Source of the DNA: Planctomycetota bacterium
Lineage (GTDB): Bacteria; Planctomycetota; UBA1135; JACQFD01
Direction of reading: 5' to 3'
DNA length: 63,598 bases
NCBI GenBank assembly: GCA_016200225.1
Contig: JACQFD010000033.1
Coordinates: 164,175-227,772, forward strand
Shown here: positions 36,814 to 44,704 of the stretch, one piece after another
Position numbering within the stretch: the first letter of the stretch is position 1
Layout of the letters: each line of letters begins with the position of its first letter
The notes under the pieces: model-generated
Database searches by the model: none
Told to the model about the DNA's origin: nothing
What the model saw: only the letters and a program-made list of their open reading frames with translations
Position numbers and translations under genes: made by a program

Positions 36814-38004
36814 GTGAAACCGATTCTTAGTCATCTCGAGTGCGCGGCCTGCGGCGCGACCGGCGACGCGTTCGCCCCCGCGACGGTTTGCGTAAAATGT
36901 AATAAACCGCTCCTCGTTCGCTACGATCTCGAACGCGCGCGCGCGGCGCTGCGGCCGGATCGCCTTTCGGGACGCAGGTCCGATTTGTGGCGTTATCGCG
37001 AAGTCCTCCCCGTTTGCGCCGAGAACGAAATTGTAAGTCTCGGCGAGGGCTGGACTCCCCTGCTCGCCGCGCCGAGACTGGCCGCGCGGGCGGGACTTCG
37101 ACGCGTTTTTATTAAAGAAGAAGGACAGAATCCCACGGGCTCTTTCAAAGCGCGCGGCATGGCAGCGGCCGTTTCGGCGCTCGTGCGATTACAAATAAAG
37201 AATGCGTATGTTCCGTCCGCCGGAAACGCCGCGGGCGCTCTCGCGGCGTACGGTGCGCGCGCGGGAATAAATATTACCATTGCAATGCCGAGGGACACGC
37301 CCGAGCCTAACATTCTCGAATGCCGGGCCGCGGGCGCGTCGGTTCATTTGATAGAAGGTCTGATCGGCGATTGCGGAAAATTTCTGCGCGAGAGGTTCGC
37401 GGGCGCGCGCGACGCGATGGAACTTTCGACGCTGCGCGAACCGTACCGCGTCGAGGGCAAGAAAACGATGCTATATGAATTGTACGAACAATTACAATTC
37501 GATCTTCCGGACGTTATCATATATCCGACGGGCGGCGGCACCGGAATCGTTGGAATGGCGAAAGCTTATGACGAGATGACGGCGCTGCGATTCGCGCCGC
37601 CGAAACGCCCGCGTTTTGTCGTCGTGCAGTCGGAGGGCTGCGCGCCGATCGTCCGCGCGTTTCAATCGGGCGCAACGGAGGCGAAACCGATCGCAAACGC
37701 GCAAACGATCGCGAGCGGCTTGCGCGTGCCGTCGGCGATCGGCGATTTCATAATTCTTCGCGCGCTGCGCGAGAGCGGCGGAACGGCTCTTACAGTTACC
37801 GACGATGAAATATTAAGAGAAATGGGAGTCGCGACGCGCGACACGGGCGTTTTGTTTTCGCCCGAAGGCGCCGCGGCCTCGGTCGCCGCGCGTACGCTCG
37901 CGAAAAACGGATGGATTGCGCCCGACGATCGCGTCGTGATATTTAATACCGGATCGGGTCTCAAGTATCCCGAGGCCGCGCGAGCGGCGATCGAATTCAA
38001 ATAA
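36814..38004 (+). CDS. thrC: threonine synthase
   Basis: PLP enzyme of fold type II converting O-phosphohomoserine to threonine. The 396-residue protein begins with a short zinc-ribbon-like segment (CAACG...CVKC), then the substrate loop SLGEGWTPLL, PLP lysine in NPTGSFKARGM, phosphate-binding PSAGNAAGALAAYG and the glycine-rich TGGGTGIVGM. The start is GTG 36814. The alternative family, cysteate or threonine dehydratase, is less likely because of the zinc-ribbon start. It is not next to thrA or thrB. Confidence 0.88.
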   Translation: MKPILSHLECAACGATGDAFAPATVCVKCNKPLLVRYDLERARAALRPDRLSGRRSDLWRYREVLPVCAENEIVSLGEGWTPLLAAPRLAARAGLRRVFIKEEGQNPTGSFKARGMAAAVSALVRLQIKNAYVPSAGNAAGALAAYGARAGINITIAMPRDTPEPNILECRAAGASVHLIEGLIGDCGKFLRERFAGARDAMELSTLREPYRVEGKKTMLYELYEQLQFDLPDVIIYPTGGGTGIVGMAKAYDEMTALRFAPPKRPRFVVVQSEGCAPIVRAFQSGATEAKPIANAQTIASGLRVPSAIGDFIILRALRESGGTALTVTDDEILREMGVATRDTGVLFSPEGAAASVAARTLAKNGWIAPDDRVVIFNTGSGLKYPEAARAAIEFK

Positions 38005-38009
38005 GAATA

Positions 38010-38037
38010 TTTACATCAAAACGCTGTTAACTATAAT
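38010..38037 (+). promoter_or_regulatory. sigma-70-like promoter upstream of the DinB-family gene
   Basis: TTTACA (38010-38015), 16 bases, TATAAT (38032-38037). The -10 box ends nine bases before ATG 38047, so the predicted transcript has almost no leader. This is the best consensus -10 in the window. Confidence 0.6.
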
Positions 38038-38046
38038 ATTAATACA

Positions 38047-38532
38047 ATGTCCAACGAACGCGCGCAGTTTATTGAAAAATACAAAACCGGTTATAAAGCG
38101 GTCGTCGACGCTCTCGCGGGCGCGACGCCCGCGCAGCTCGAGCATCGGCCCGGACCGGGAAAGTGGTCGGCGAAAGAGGTCGTGCATCATCTCGCCGACA
38201 GCGAAATGATGTCGGCGATGCGGCTTCGCCTCGCCGTCGCGGCGGATCGCCCGATCATCATGGGATACGATCAGGATCGATTCGCGCAAAAGTTTAATTA
38301 TCAATCCCGGCCGATCGAGTCCGCATTGCAGTCGTTCAAATGCGCTCGGGAGTCGACGCTCGAAATATTTCCATTATTAAACGAAGAGGACTGGAAGCGC
38401 GAATCGTGGCACACCGAGTCCGGACTGTATACACCGGCGAAATGGCTCTCGACGTATGCAAAACACGCGCACGATCACGCGGACCAGATCCGGCGCGCGA
38501 TCGCATCGGCAAAGACTTCAGAAAAGAAGTAA
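38047..38532 (+). CDS. DinB-family protein
   Basis: A 161-residue four-helix-bundle protein of the DinB/YfiT-like superfamily. Marks are PGKWSAKEVVHHLADSEMM, holding one histidine of the metal triad, YTPAKWLSTYAKHAHDHADQI, with the two remaining histidines, and the intervening LKxFxxxR-like helix. Members include metal-dependent thiol S-transferases (bacillithiol or mycothiol), but the specific reaction is unknown. It is convergent with the RNase HII-like gene, two bases apart. Confidence 0.85.
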   Translation: MSNERAQFIEKYKTGYKAVVDALAGATPAQLEHRPGPGKWSAKEVVHHLADSEMMSAMRLRLAVAADRPIIMGYDQDRFAQKFNYQSRPIESALQSFKCARESTLEIFPLLNEEDWKRESWHTESGLYTPAKWLSTYAKHAHDHADQIRRAIASAKTSEKK

Positions 38533-38534
38533 AT

Positions 38535-39506
38535 TTAACGATTCCGCATCAACGAACGCGGATCGATGCCCGCCGCGCGCAGCGAACCGCCGGCTTCCGC
38601 GAGGTAGCGCCGCGCATCCGTATAATATCCCGCCGTGGGCCGGACGCCCGGCGCGATTGTTATGAAATAACGATTCCAACGGTTCATCGCGAGTTCGCGC
38701 GCGTATTTTGCGATGCACGACGCGAGCGCGCACGTGAACGAGCGCCGCTCCCCTTTTTCGGCGAAAACCACGCGGACGCGACCGCCGTCCGTTTTTATCG
38801 AATATAATGATTCGCGTTTCGCCTCGCGCACGATGCGCACCCACGAACCGTCGAACGCTTTGGATAATAACGGAGCATACGATGCGCGCGCGCCGTGGCG
38901 ATCGCAGACGACGACGGGTTCGCGATCGGCGAATTCGGCGGCGCGATACAATAACGGCGCCGTCGATTCGAAAAGCGCGACCGATTTATTATTAGTTTTA
39001 TCGAATAGCGCGTTGAGTTCGAATTCGGGAATCACGCGCGCGCCGATGCCCGCGATCTTAATTTTCTGCGCCGCGCAGGTTCTTAAGATTCGATCGCGAG
39101 AGCGACGCACCGCACCCGCGTCGGCGGCGATCGGCAGCGCGGCGTCGAGGTCGCGATACCACGGATGTTCGACGAGCACCGCTTCCGGCGTCACGGCCGC
39201 GAGAACGTCGCGAATCGTTAAATTATCTTTACCGCCGCGCGCCGCCGAGAGAAACGCGAGCGCGGTCCGTTCCAATTGTTCGAATTTGTGCGCTCCGCGA
39301 TGTAATAATTTACTGTCGCAAACGCGCACGCGCGGATCTCGTTTTGTTAATTTCGATTCGGCGCCCGCGCACGCCCCTCGAAGCGATCGACGCGGCATTT
39401 CGTCGCCGGGGGGTAATTCTAATATTACAAATCCGATGCACAACGGCCCGAAGAGCGGCCCGAGGCCGGCCTCGTCGATCCCTGCGAATACGCGGTTTGC
39501 GTTCAT
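38535..39506 (-). CDS. RNase HII-like protein with altered GRG motif
   Basis: A 323-residue protein of the RNase HII type, the enzyme that cuts RNA in RNA/DNA hybrids and at single ribonucleotides. The start FAGIDEAGLGPLFGPLCIG aligns with the DEAGRGPL motif of RNase HII, with acidic residues at 11-12. The conserved DSK is at 64-66, and D202 in VVVCDRHG fits a later catalytic acid. The protein is about 100 residues longer than usual. The arginine of the GRG motif, used to read the ribonucleotide junction, is Leu15. Function as a true RNase HII is therefore uncertain. No other rnh gene was seen. Confidence 0.75.
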   Translation of the reverse strand: MNANRVFAGIDEAGLGPLFGPLCIGFVILELPPGDEMPRRSLRGACAGAESKLTKRDPRVRVCDSKLLHRGAHKFEQLERTALAFLSAARGGKDNLTIRDVLAAVTPEAVLVEHPWYRDLDAALPIAADAGAVRRSRDRILRTCAAQKIKIAGIGARVIPEFELNALFDKTNNKSVALFESTAPLLYRAAEFADREPVVVCDRHGARASYAPLLSKAFDGSWVRIVREAKRESLYSIKTDGGRVRVVFAEKGERRSFTCALASCIAKYARELAMNRWNRYFITIAPGVRPTAGYYTDARRYLAEAGGSLRAAGIDPRSLMRNR

Positions 39507-39573
39507 TTCACCGGTGGCGATTCAAGTTCCGACGCGTACACAGCCGAAAACGACACCGGGGAATGCTTTTATT

Positions 39574-39951
39574 ATGGAATCGCTCGTATTGATCGAGGAC
39601 GCGTCGCTGCGCGACATCGTGTTCACCGGACTTGTTAATGTTCCGGGCGTCAAGGCCGAATGTCCGTCGGGATTTCCCGACGTCGACCGCGCGCGCCGCC
39701 GAAAGTATGACGTTATTTTTGTCGACCACGACCCGAATCGCGGCGCGTCCGTAAACCGGCTCACGCGTCTGCGCGAACTCGCGCCGCAGTCTGAAATTGT
39801 AGTTGTCACCGAAGAACGCGCCGCCCGGGCTCTGCACGCCCAGCGCGCAAAATTAAATATTAGTTCTTTTCTCGAGCTTCCCATGGACGTCCGGGAGTTT
39901 TTTCTGCTTGCCACGCGCCTGCGCAAGCGCCTCGAAACCCGCCGGCGGTAA
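39574..39951 (+). CDS. response-regulator receiver-like protein
   Basis: A 125-residue single-domain protein with a CheY-like pattern: MESLVLIEDASLRDIVF, YDVIFVDHDPNRG (D in the phospho-acceptor position) and the late FLELPMDVREFFLLATRLR. The conserved lysine before the cis-proline (KP) is replaced by Leu, so phospho-signalling may be altered or absent. ATG 39574 is used; the frame continues upstream opposite the RNase HII-like gene, but that part is low complexity and antisense. It is convergent with lgt, six bases apart. Confidence 0.6.
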   Translation: MESLVLIEDASLRDIVFTGLVNVPGVKAECPSGFPDVDRARRRKYDVIFVDHDPNRGASVNRLTRLRELAPQSEIVVVTEERAARALHAQRAKLNISSFLELPMDVREFFLLATRLRKRLETRRR

Positions 39952-39957
39952 TAATAG

Positions 39958-40854
39958 TTACGAAGCGTCCGGCTCGGGATTCGACTTCGACTGCTGCCAT
40001 AACCAATAGAGCATGAGCAGCGAAACGGGCAGGACCACAATACTTACTTTCATGCTCGTAAACAATTTGAAACGCTCGCCGAATAGCATAATGCCAGTCT
40101 CGGTATAACCGCGCGCCGTGTCGTCGCCGCGAAAATACTCAATAATGAATCGTGTGATCGAATAGATCGCGGCCATGATGAAGGTTGCCTGGCCGGAAAA
40201 TTTGCGATTCTTAAATATAAACCATCCGAACGCGGCAATGCCGAATCCGTTCACCATCATCCAGATCTGCGTCGCGTAGAGCGTATATCCTTCATATTTC
40301 GGATCGAAGAGCGACCCCAGCGGAAGAGGCTTCGGCACGTGCAGCGCGATCGGAAACGGTAACGATTCGGCGCAGGGCCTGCCGTGGTCGTCGCCGATTA
40401 GAAAACAACCGATGCGACCGATTCCAAGTCCGAAAAAACCGGCGATCATGACGAGATCGGCCGTGTGCCACGTTCGCAATTTGTATTGTTTTACTTTAAA
40501 TAATCCAATCAAGAACGCGCCGATGAATCCGCCGTAAAATACGAGTCCGCCCTTCCACACCGATATTACATTCCAAACCACGCCGACGACGCTCGTGGTT
40601 TCGCCGTCGGTGGTTGCCGTCATTTCCTCGGGATGAATCGCGCAATACATCAATCGCGCGCCGATGACGACTCCAAACAATAGCCAGAGTGATAAATTAG
40701 CGAATGCCTGCGGGTCGGTTTCGGGATGGTCGCCGTATTTTCTCGCGAGCCGTTCGAGTAGTAAGGAACCGAGAAAGAACGCGAGCGCGAACATCAACCC
40801 AAATGTATAAATGGGCCGATCGATCAGCGGGATGGTAAATAGGATCGGGTGCAC
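39958..40854 (-). CDS. lgt: prolipoprotein diacylglyceryl transferase
   Basis: Inner-membrane enzyme that transfers a diacylglyceryl group to the lipobox cysteine of prolipoproteins. The 298-residue product has about seven transmembrane helices, with YTFGLMFALAFFLGSLLL first, then LVFYGGFIGAFLIGLF and the signature region LGIGRIGCFLIGDDHGRPC. The start codon is GTG 40854, five bases after a TATAAA, and there is no Shine-Dalgarno. The canonical HPTQLYE-like segment appears as LYATQIWMMVNG. It serves the envelope lipoproteins implied elsewhere in the window. Confidence 0.9.
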   Translation of the reverse strand: MHPILFTIPLIDRPIYTFGLMFALAFFLGSLLLERLARKYGDHPETDPQAFANLSLWLLFGVVIGARLMYCAIHPEEMTATTDGETTSVVGVVWNVISVWKGGLVFYGGFIGAFLIGLFKVKQYKLRTWHTADLVMIAGFFGLGIGRIGCFLIGDDHGRPCAESLPFPIALHVPKPLPLGSLFDPKYEGYTLYATQIWMMVNGFGIAAFGWFIFKNRKFSGQATFIMAAIYSITRFIIEYFRGDDTARGYTETGIMLFGERFKLFTSMKVSIVVLPVSLLMLYWLWQQSKSNPEPDAS

Positions 40855-40988
40855 GTTTGTTTATATTCGTAGTATGTCGGAAATCGCGGATCGAATCGGC
40901 CGAATCCGACGTTCAAAAACGCATCCTTGCGCAACTTGTCTCTTGTGCGAATGGAATTTGGGGAGTTTCCTCTTCGCCCCAATTTTCC

Positions 40989-41498
40989 ATGGACCCCAAA
41001 ACCGTTTCCAAGACGAGCCGACGCCGCGGTTTTCCCACTCGGAAAACGCTCGTGGCCGTCGCCGCGGGCGCGGTTCTTTTTTGGGGGCCCCCGGTGCTTT
41101 TGAGTCTGCGCATTGAACCGGGCGAGAGATTTCACGGGGCAATCGCTATCTTCGGAGTCCTCGAACCGGCCGCCCTGTTTTTCGCATGGCGAGCATGGTT
41201 CGACGCGCCCACGCGGGCCGAACGACTCGGTCGTTGGGTCCGGCTTGCTCTCGCGGGTCCGTTCATCGGAGCCGTCGCGATCGGTGCGATCACTTTCTTC
41301 GCGAGCGATGAGTTTGCGGCTTGGAGCCGCAATCCGCAAACTCCCGCGGCATCCGGTTTTGTGCTACCCCTTGCATTATTAACGGTTCGTCCGTGCCAGA
41401 TGTTTCTGCGTTATTATACATTCGCCGCCGCGCCGATTTTGATAATTTTAACATTACTGATTCCAAAGGGCGCGCACAGGCCGCTCGATAATAATTAA
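40989..41498 (+). CDS. small membrane protein, four predicted helices
   Basis: A 169-residue protein of no family I recognise. After a basic N-terminus come hydrophobic stretches LVAVAAGAVLFWGPPVLLSL, AIAIFGVLEPAALFFAWRAW, LALAGPFIGAVAIGAITFF and YYTFAAAPILIILTLLI, so four transmembrane helices are likely. ATG 40989 is preferred to an open frame from 40857. It lies 18 bases before the Pus10 gene on the same strand. Confidence 0.55.
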   Translation: MDPKTVSKTSRRRGFPTRKTLVAVAAGAVLFWGPPVLLSLRIEPGERFHGAIAIFGVLEPAALFFAWRAWFDAPTRAERLGRWVRLALAGPFIGAVAIGAITFFASDEFAAWSRNPQTPAASGFVLPLALLTVRPCQMFLRYYTFAAAPILIILTLLIPKGAHRPLDNN

Positions 41499-41516
41499 TC
41501 ATATATTACCAATAAC

Positions 41517-42434
41517 GTGAGTTCAACACAGCCGCCGACCGAACAGCACGTCGAGGACCCGACGCCCGAAATGCGCGCCGAAGCGCCCGCGCCTGGCCAG
41601 CCGGCCGAACAAAAACAACAAAACCGCATGCAGGCGCGGCCGAAAATTCGTTTATTCGTCGAAGGGCGTTACGAGAAATTCGTCCGCGATCTGCCGCAAA
41701 CGGTTTTCTTTTGTCCCGAATGCAAAGGGCGGCGGAAAATCAAAGGCAAGCCGTGCACGCGCTGCAACGGTTTTGGTAAATTAACAAAAGATTCCGTTCA
41801 GGAATTGATAGAAAAATTCGCGCTCCCCCGCTTTCGCTGCTGGAATTCGAAATTCCACGGCGCGGGCCGCGAAGACATCGACGTGCGCATGCTCGGCACG
41901 GGCCGTCCGTTCATTTTGGAATTGATCAATCCAAAAATGCCGATGCTCGACTTGCGCGAATTGGAAGAAGCGATCAATAAAGAATGCGCGGGCCGCATCG
42001 CCGTCCACGATCTGCGCCTCGTCGCGCGCAACCGCGTCGCCGAATTGAAAGAAGCGAAGCATCCCAAGGAATATAGTATTAGAGTCCACCCGGCGAATCC
42101 CGTTTCGCCCGAAAAGTTACAATCGCTTCTCGCGGACCGCCTGCAGGTTCGCCAGCGTACTCCCGAGCGCGTCGCCCACCGCCGCGCCGATCTGGACCGC
42201 CACCGATGGGTGCATTTGTTATCATTCGAAATGCTCGACGACGGCGACCTTCGTTTACATGTCCGCTGCGAACACGGAACGTATGTTAAAGAATTCGTCT
42301 CCGGCGAGAGCGGCCGCACCGAACCTAGCCTCTCGGCATTATTACAAATACCCTGCGCCTGCGTCGAACTCGACGTCACGGCGATTCTGGCGCCGGAGGC
42401 GAAAACAGAGGAGACCGGCGGCGGCTCAAAATAA
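41517..42434 (+). CDS. pus10: Pus10-type tRNA pseudouridine synthase
   Basis: Matches Pus10, the archaeal and eukaryotic pseudouridine synthase acting on tRNA positions 54/55. The catalytic block SKFHGAGREDIDVRMLGTGR (residues 111-130) contains the nucleophile Asp122. It is followed by PFILELINPK and the C-terminal HVRCEHGTYVKEFVSGESGR, then TEPSLSALL, all diagnostic. A zinc-finger-like pair, CPEC (66-69) and CTRC (80-83), replaces a full N-terminal THUMP domain, so the 305-residue protein is shorter than archaeal forms. Residues 1-40 are disordered. The start is GTG 41517, nine bases after a TATATT box. TruB-independent psi55 formation is a possible role. Confidence 0.85.
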   Translation: MSSTQPPTEQHVEDPTPEMRAEAPAPGQPAEQKQQNRMQARPKIRLFVEGRYEKFVRDLPQTVFFCPECKGRRKIKGKPCTRCNGFGKLTKDSVQELIEKFALPRFRCWNSKFHGAGREDIDVRMLGTGRPFILELINPKMPMLDLRELEEAINKECAGRIAVHDLRLVARNRVAELKEAKHPKEYSIRVHPANPVSPEKLQSLLADRLQVRQRTPERVAHRRADLDRHRWVHLLSFEMLDDGDLRLHVRCEHGTYVKEFVSGESGRTEPSLSALLQIPCACVELDVTAILAPEAKTEETGGGSK

Positions 42435-42455
42435 TAAATACAAGAAAAGCGTGGC

Positions 42456-42498
42456 TGTCGCGGGGCCGGTCATGATTAAAATTCGACAATTTTTTTTA
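42456..42498 (+). terminator. possible intrinsic terminator after pus10
   Basis: TGTCG (42456-42460) can pair with CGACA (42484-42488), followed by a run of eight T (42490-42497). The stem is only five base pairs with a long loop, so this is a weak call. The region lies between the convergent pus10 and parE genes. Confidence 0.3.
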
Positions 42499-42810
42499 TA
42501 ACCCTGTCGGCGGATGGAGCAACGCGCCGACGTCGCGCGCGCCGTGAATGAGGCGGATGATTTGTAGCGGTTTCGTGTTGGGGCGATAAATAATAAGATA
42601 GGGGTAAGGCCGAACCGCAAACACGCGCAATGTTTCGTCGCCGAGGTCGTCGCGCCGATGGCCAAGTCCGGGCGATTCACCGACGCGTCGCATCGCGGCT
42701 TGCATCGTGTCAAGAACGTGAATGGCGGCTGTACGATTTTTTTTAGCAATAAAAATTACAATTTCGTCGCGATCGCACTCCGCCTCCGGCGTGAGGACAA
42801 ATCCACTCAT
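42496..42810 (-). CDS. ParE/RelE-superfamily toxin
   Basis: A 104-residue toxin of the ParE type (gyrase poison family) with the typical FVLTPEAECDRDEIVIFIAKK, helix AAIHVLDTMQAAMRRV, GLGHRRDDLGDETLRVF and PYLIIYRP. It is encoded five bases downstream of its CopG-like antitoxin, as in parDE modules. Confidence 0.88.
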   Translation of the reverse strand: MSGFVLTPEAECDRDEIVIFIAKKNRTAAIHVLDTMQAAMRRVGESPGLGHRRDDLGDETLRVFAVRPYPYLIIYRPNTKPLQIIRLIHGARDVGALLHPPTGL

Positions 42811-42815
42811 GACGG

Positions 42816-43079
42816 CTATTGGATCTTCTTAGCTTTACCGAGGCGAGCCCGAGCTCGCGCAAAAGATTCCTCGCCGTCAACCAGGCGGCCTGCGCGCGCA
42901 GAGGCCAGGCCAACGGCAATTTTTTTCTTAATGTCCGTCAGACGCGCTTGATGCAGTTGGTCGTGCGCTTCCAAGAGCCGAAGCGCCTCCCGTACGACCT
43001 CACTCGCAGATGAATACCGGCCCGTGACGACTTTCTGCTGGACGAGCTTTTCAAGCTCCTTGGTGAGGGAAATATTCAT
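42816..43079 (-). CDS. ParD-like antitoxin (ribbon-helix-helix)
   Basis: An 87-residue protein beginning MNISLTKELEKLVQQKV with SSASEVVREALRLLEAHD, the ribbon-helix-helix pattern of ParD/CopG antitoxins that bind both operator and toxin. The C-terminal half is toxin-binding helix. It is first in the two-gene module, with its own promoter and dyad at 43089-43127 and no Shine-Dalgarno. Confidence 0.88.
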   Translation of the reverse strand: MNISLTKELEKLVQQKVVTGRYSSASEVVREALRLLEAHDQLHQARLTDIKKKIAVGLASARAGRLVDGEESFARARARLGKAKKIQ

Positions 43080-43088
43080 GGCATTGTT

Positions 43089-43127
43089 AGATTAAACACG
43101 ATAACAGACTTTGTCAAGTCCTGTTAT
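43089..43127 (-). promoter_or_regulatory. parDE promoter and operator dyad
   Basis: Reading the minus strand, TTGACA (43112-43117) is followed at 17 bases by TAATCT (43089-43094), nine bases before the parD ATG. A perfect seven-base dyad, ATAACAG (43101-43107) and CTGTTAT (43121-43127), straddles the -35 box and spacer. It fits autorepression by the antitoxin. Confidence 0.6.
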
Positions 43128-43174
43128 ATTCGCTAACAATCAACGCATTGCGCACGTCGCCCCACCCCCCGAAT

Positions 43175-44095
43175 TCACCCTCCCGCCTTCGATAACAATT
43201 CCGCCGCGAGTACGCCCGACGAAACGAGGGCGGCGCCGATCCATTGAGCGAAGGTGAAGCGTTCGCCGTTGACGATGAAGGCGAGAACGGTGGCGAAAAC
43301 CGGTTCCAACATAAAGATCAACGCGGCGCGCGTCGCCGATGTGTAGCGTTGGGCCCACGCTTGAATCAACAGGCAAACGCCGGTCGCAAGCGCGCCGAGG
43401 AATAGTATTCTCCATGTGGTTTGTAATAATCCTCCGGGCAACGCCGGCGCGCGGGCCAGTTCGCCGAAAACGGGCGCGAAGGCGAAACCTACGATCGCCG
43501 CGGTCGCGAATTGTATAATGACGAGCGACATCAACGGCGTCTTGGGCGACAGGCTTTCCGTCGCTAAAATTTGCATTGCGAAAAACACAGCGCAACCGAT
43601 CGTCAGCAGATCGCCGAATAGATAATTCTGCGATCCGGCCTCGGCGGCAGGCGCGGCGTCCCAAGGAAATTCCAATAAATAGAGTCCCATGAACGCGACG
43701 ACGCATCCCGCCCACAATGCGCGCCCCGGGCGCGCGCGGCCGAGGACGAGGCCGAAGATCGGCACCAATAATAACGAAACATTTGTAATGAACGCCGACC
43801 GCGACGACGTCGTGTAGCGGAGGCCGAGCGTTTGGAATGCGAATCCGCCGGTTGTAATCAATCCGAGGATGACGCCGTTGCGCAGAGCCGCGCGTTCGAC
43901 GCGGATGCCGCGCGCGAGCGCGATCGCGACCATGAGCGCGGTCGCGAGGGCGAAACGAATCGATAATAACAAAAATGGCGGGAAACCCGCGCTCTCGCCG
44001 CTCTCCGCGACGAGGTCGCGAACAATGACAAACGTCGACCCCCAGGCGAGCGTCGTCGCCGCGAGCGCCAGCGCGGCGCGGCGCGAATCGTTCAT
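43175..44095 (-). CDS. EamA/DMT-superfamily transporter
   Basis: A 306-residue inner-membrane protein with ten predicted helices in two EamA repeats: LALAATTLAWGSTFVIVRDL opens repeat 1, while ILFLGALATGVCLLIQAWAQ and LIFMLEPVFATVLAFIVNGE mark repeat 2. The family exports amino acids or other metabolites; the substrate is not apparent. ATG 44095 is chosen over ATG 44134, which would overlap the FabZ-like gene. These two genes are adjacent on the same strand. Confidence 0.88.
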   Translation of the reverse strand: MNDSRRAALALAATTLAWGSTFVIVRDLVAESGESAGFPPFLLLSIRFALATALMVAIALARGIRVERAALRNGVILGLITTGGFAFQTLGLRYTTSSRSAFITNVSLLLVPIFGLVLGRARPGRALWAGCVVAFMGLYLLEFPWDAAPAAEAGSQNYLFGDLLTIGCAVFFAMQILATESLSPKTPLMSLVIIQFATAAIVGFAFAPVFGELARAPALPGGLLQTTWRILFLGALATGVCLLIQAWAQRYTSATRAALIFMLEPVFATVLAFIVNGERFTFAQWIGAALVSSGVLAAELLSKAGG

Positions 44096-44130
44096 CGATC
44101 GTACAATTTCACGCGCCGCGCGGCCGGCCG

Positions 44131-44601
44131 TCAAACGGCGCCGCCGGTGAACGATCCGTGAAAAGCGATTTCACCGTTTACAATTCCCTGAAAATCAAAT
44201 GTAGCAAACTTGAGTTTCTGTTGCATCAGCCTTCCGACGAGAAACAGCACGCCCGGCGGTTCCATGGGCCGCACGTACCGGACTTCGCCGATCTTGGCGA
44301 GCCCCATGCGGAGACCGTGCGAGTATTCATGAAAATAAATACTACATAACTGGCCGATCGATTCGAGGCCGAGCACGCCCGGAAGCATCGCCCGGTCGGG
44401 GAAGTGTCCTTTCGCCCACCACGAATCCTTCTCGAGTTTGTAAAATCCTATAATTAGCTTCTTTTCGCGATCGAATTCGAGAATGCCATCGAGCAATTCC
44501 ATTTCATATCGCTGCGAATTGTGTTCACGAATCTTCTTTTTGTCGAATAGAGGTTTTGTAATATCAAATTGACGAACGTCGGCGAGAAGTTCGGGCAACA
44601 T
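44131..44601 (-). CDS. FabZ/FabA-like hydroxyacyl-ACP dehydratase
   Basis: A 156-residue hot-dog-fold protein. The active-site segment WWAKGHFPDRAMLPGVLGLE matches the GHFP...MPGVL...E signature of FabZ, with catalytic His in GHFP and Glu in LESIGQL. An N-terminal stretch (IREHNSQRYEMELLDGILEF) is typical of the FabA-like branch. It would remove water from 3-hydroxyacyl-ACP in fatty-acid or polyketide-like lipid synthesis. No other fab gene adjoins, so a specialised lipid role is possible. Confidence 0.85.
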   Translation of the reverse strand: MLPELLADVRQFDITKPLFDKKKIREHNSQRYEMELLDGILEFDREKKLIIGFYKLEKDSWWAKGHFPDRAMLPGVLGLESIGQLCSIYFHEYSHGLRMGLAKIGEVRYVRPMEPPGVLFLVGRLMQQKLKFATFDFQGIVNGEIAFHGSFTGGAV

Positions 44602-44704
44602 GAAGTATGGGCGTTTGCTGCTTTTGAGGGCTTAGGAGGATGTCGGGGTACAACAAGATCTTTACTGAACGAGGTTCATCAAAAGTAACGCTAACTTAAA
44701 CTAA

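Noticed and set aside
38713..39573. A long plus-strand frame opposite the RNase HII-like gene, continuous with the receiver-like protein
   Set aside because: Its translation is basic, low complexity and antisense to a gene with clear motifs. Only the part from ATG 39574 looks like a protein.
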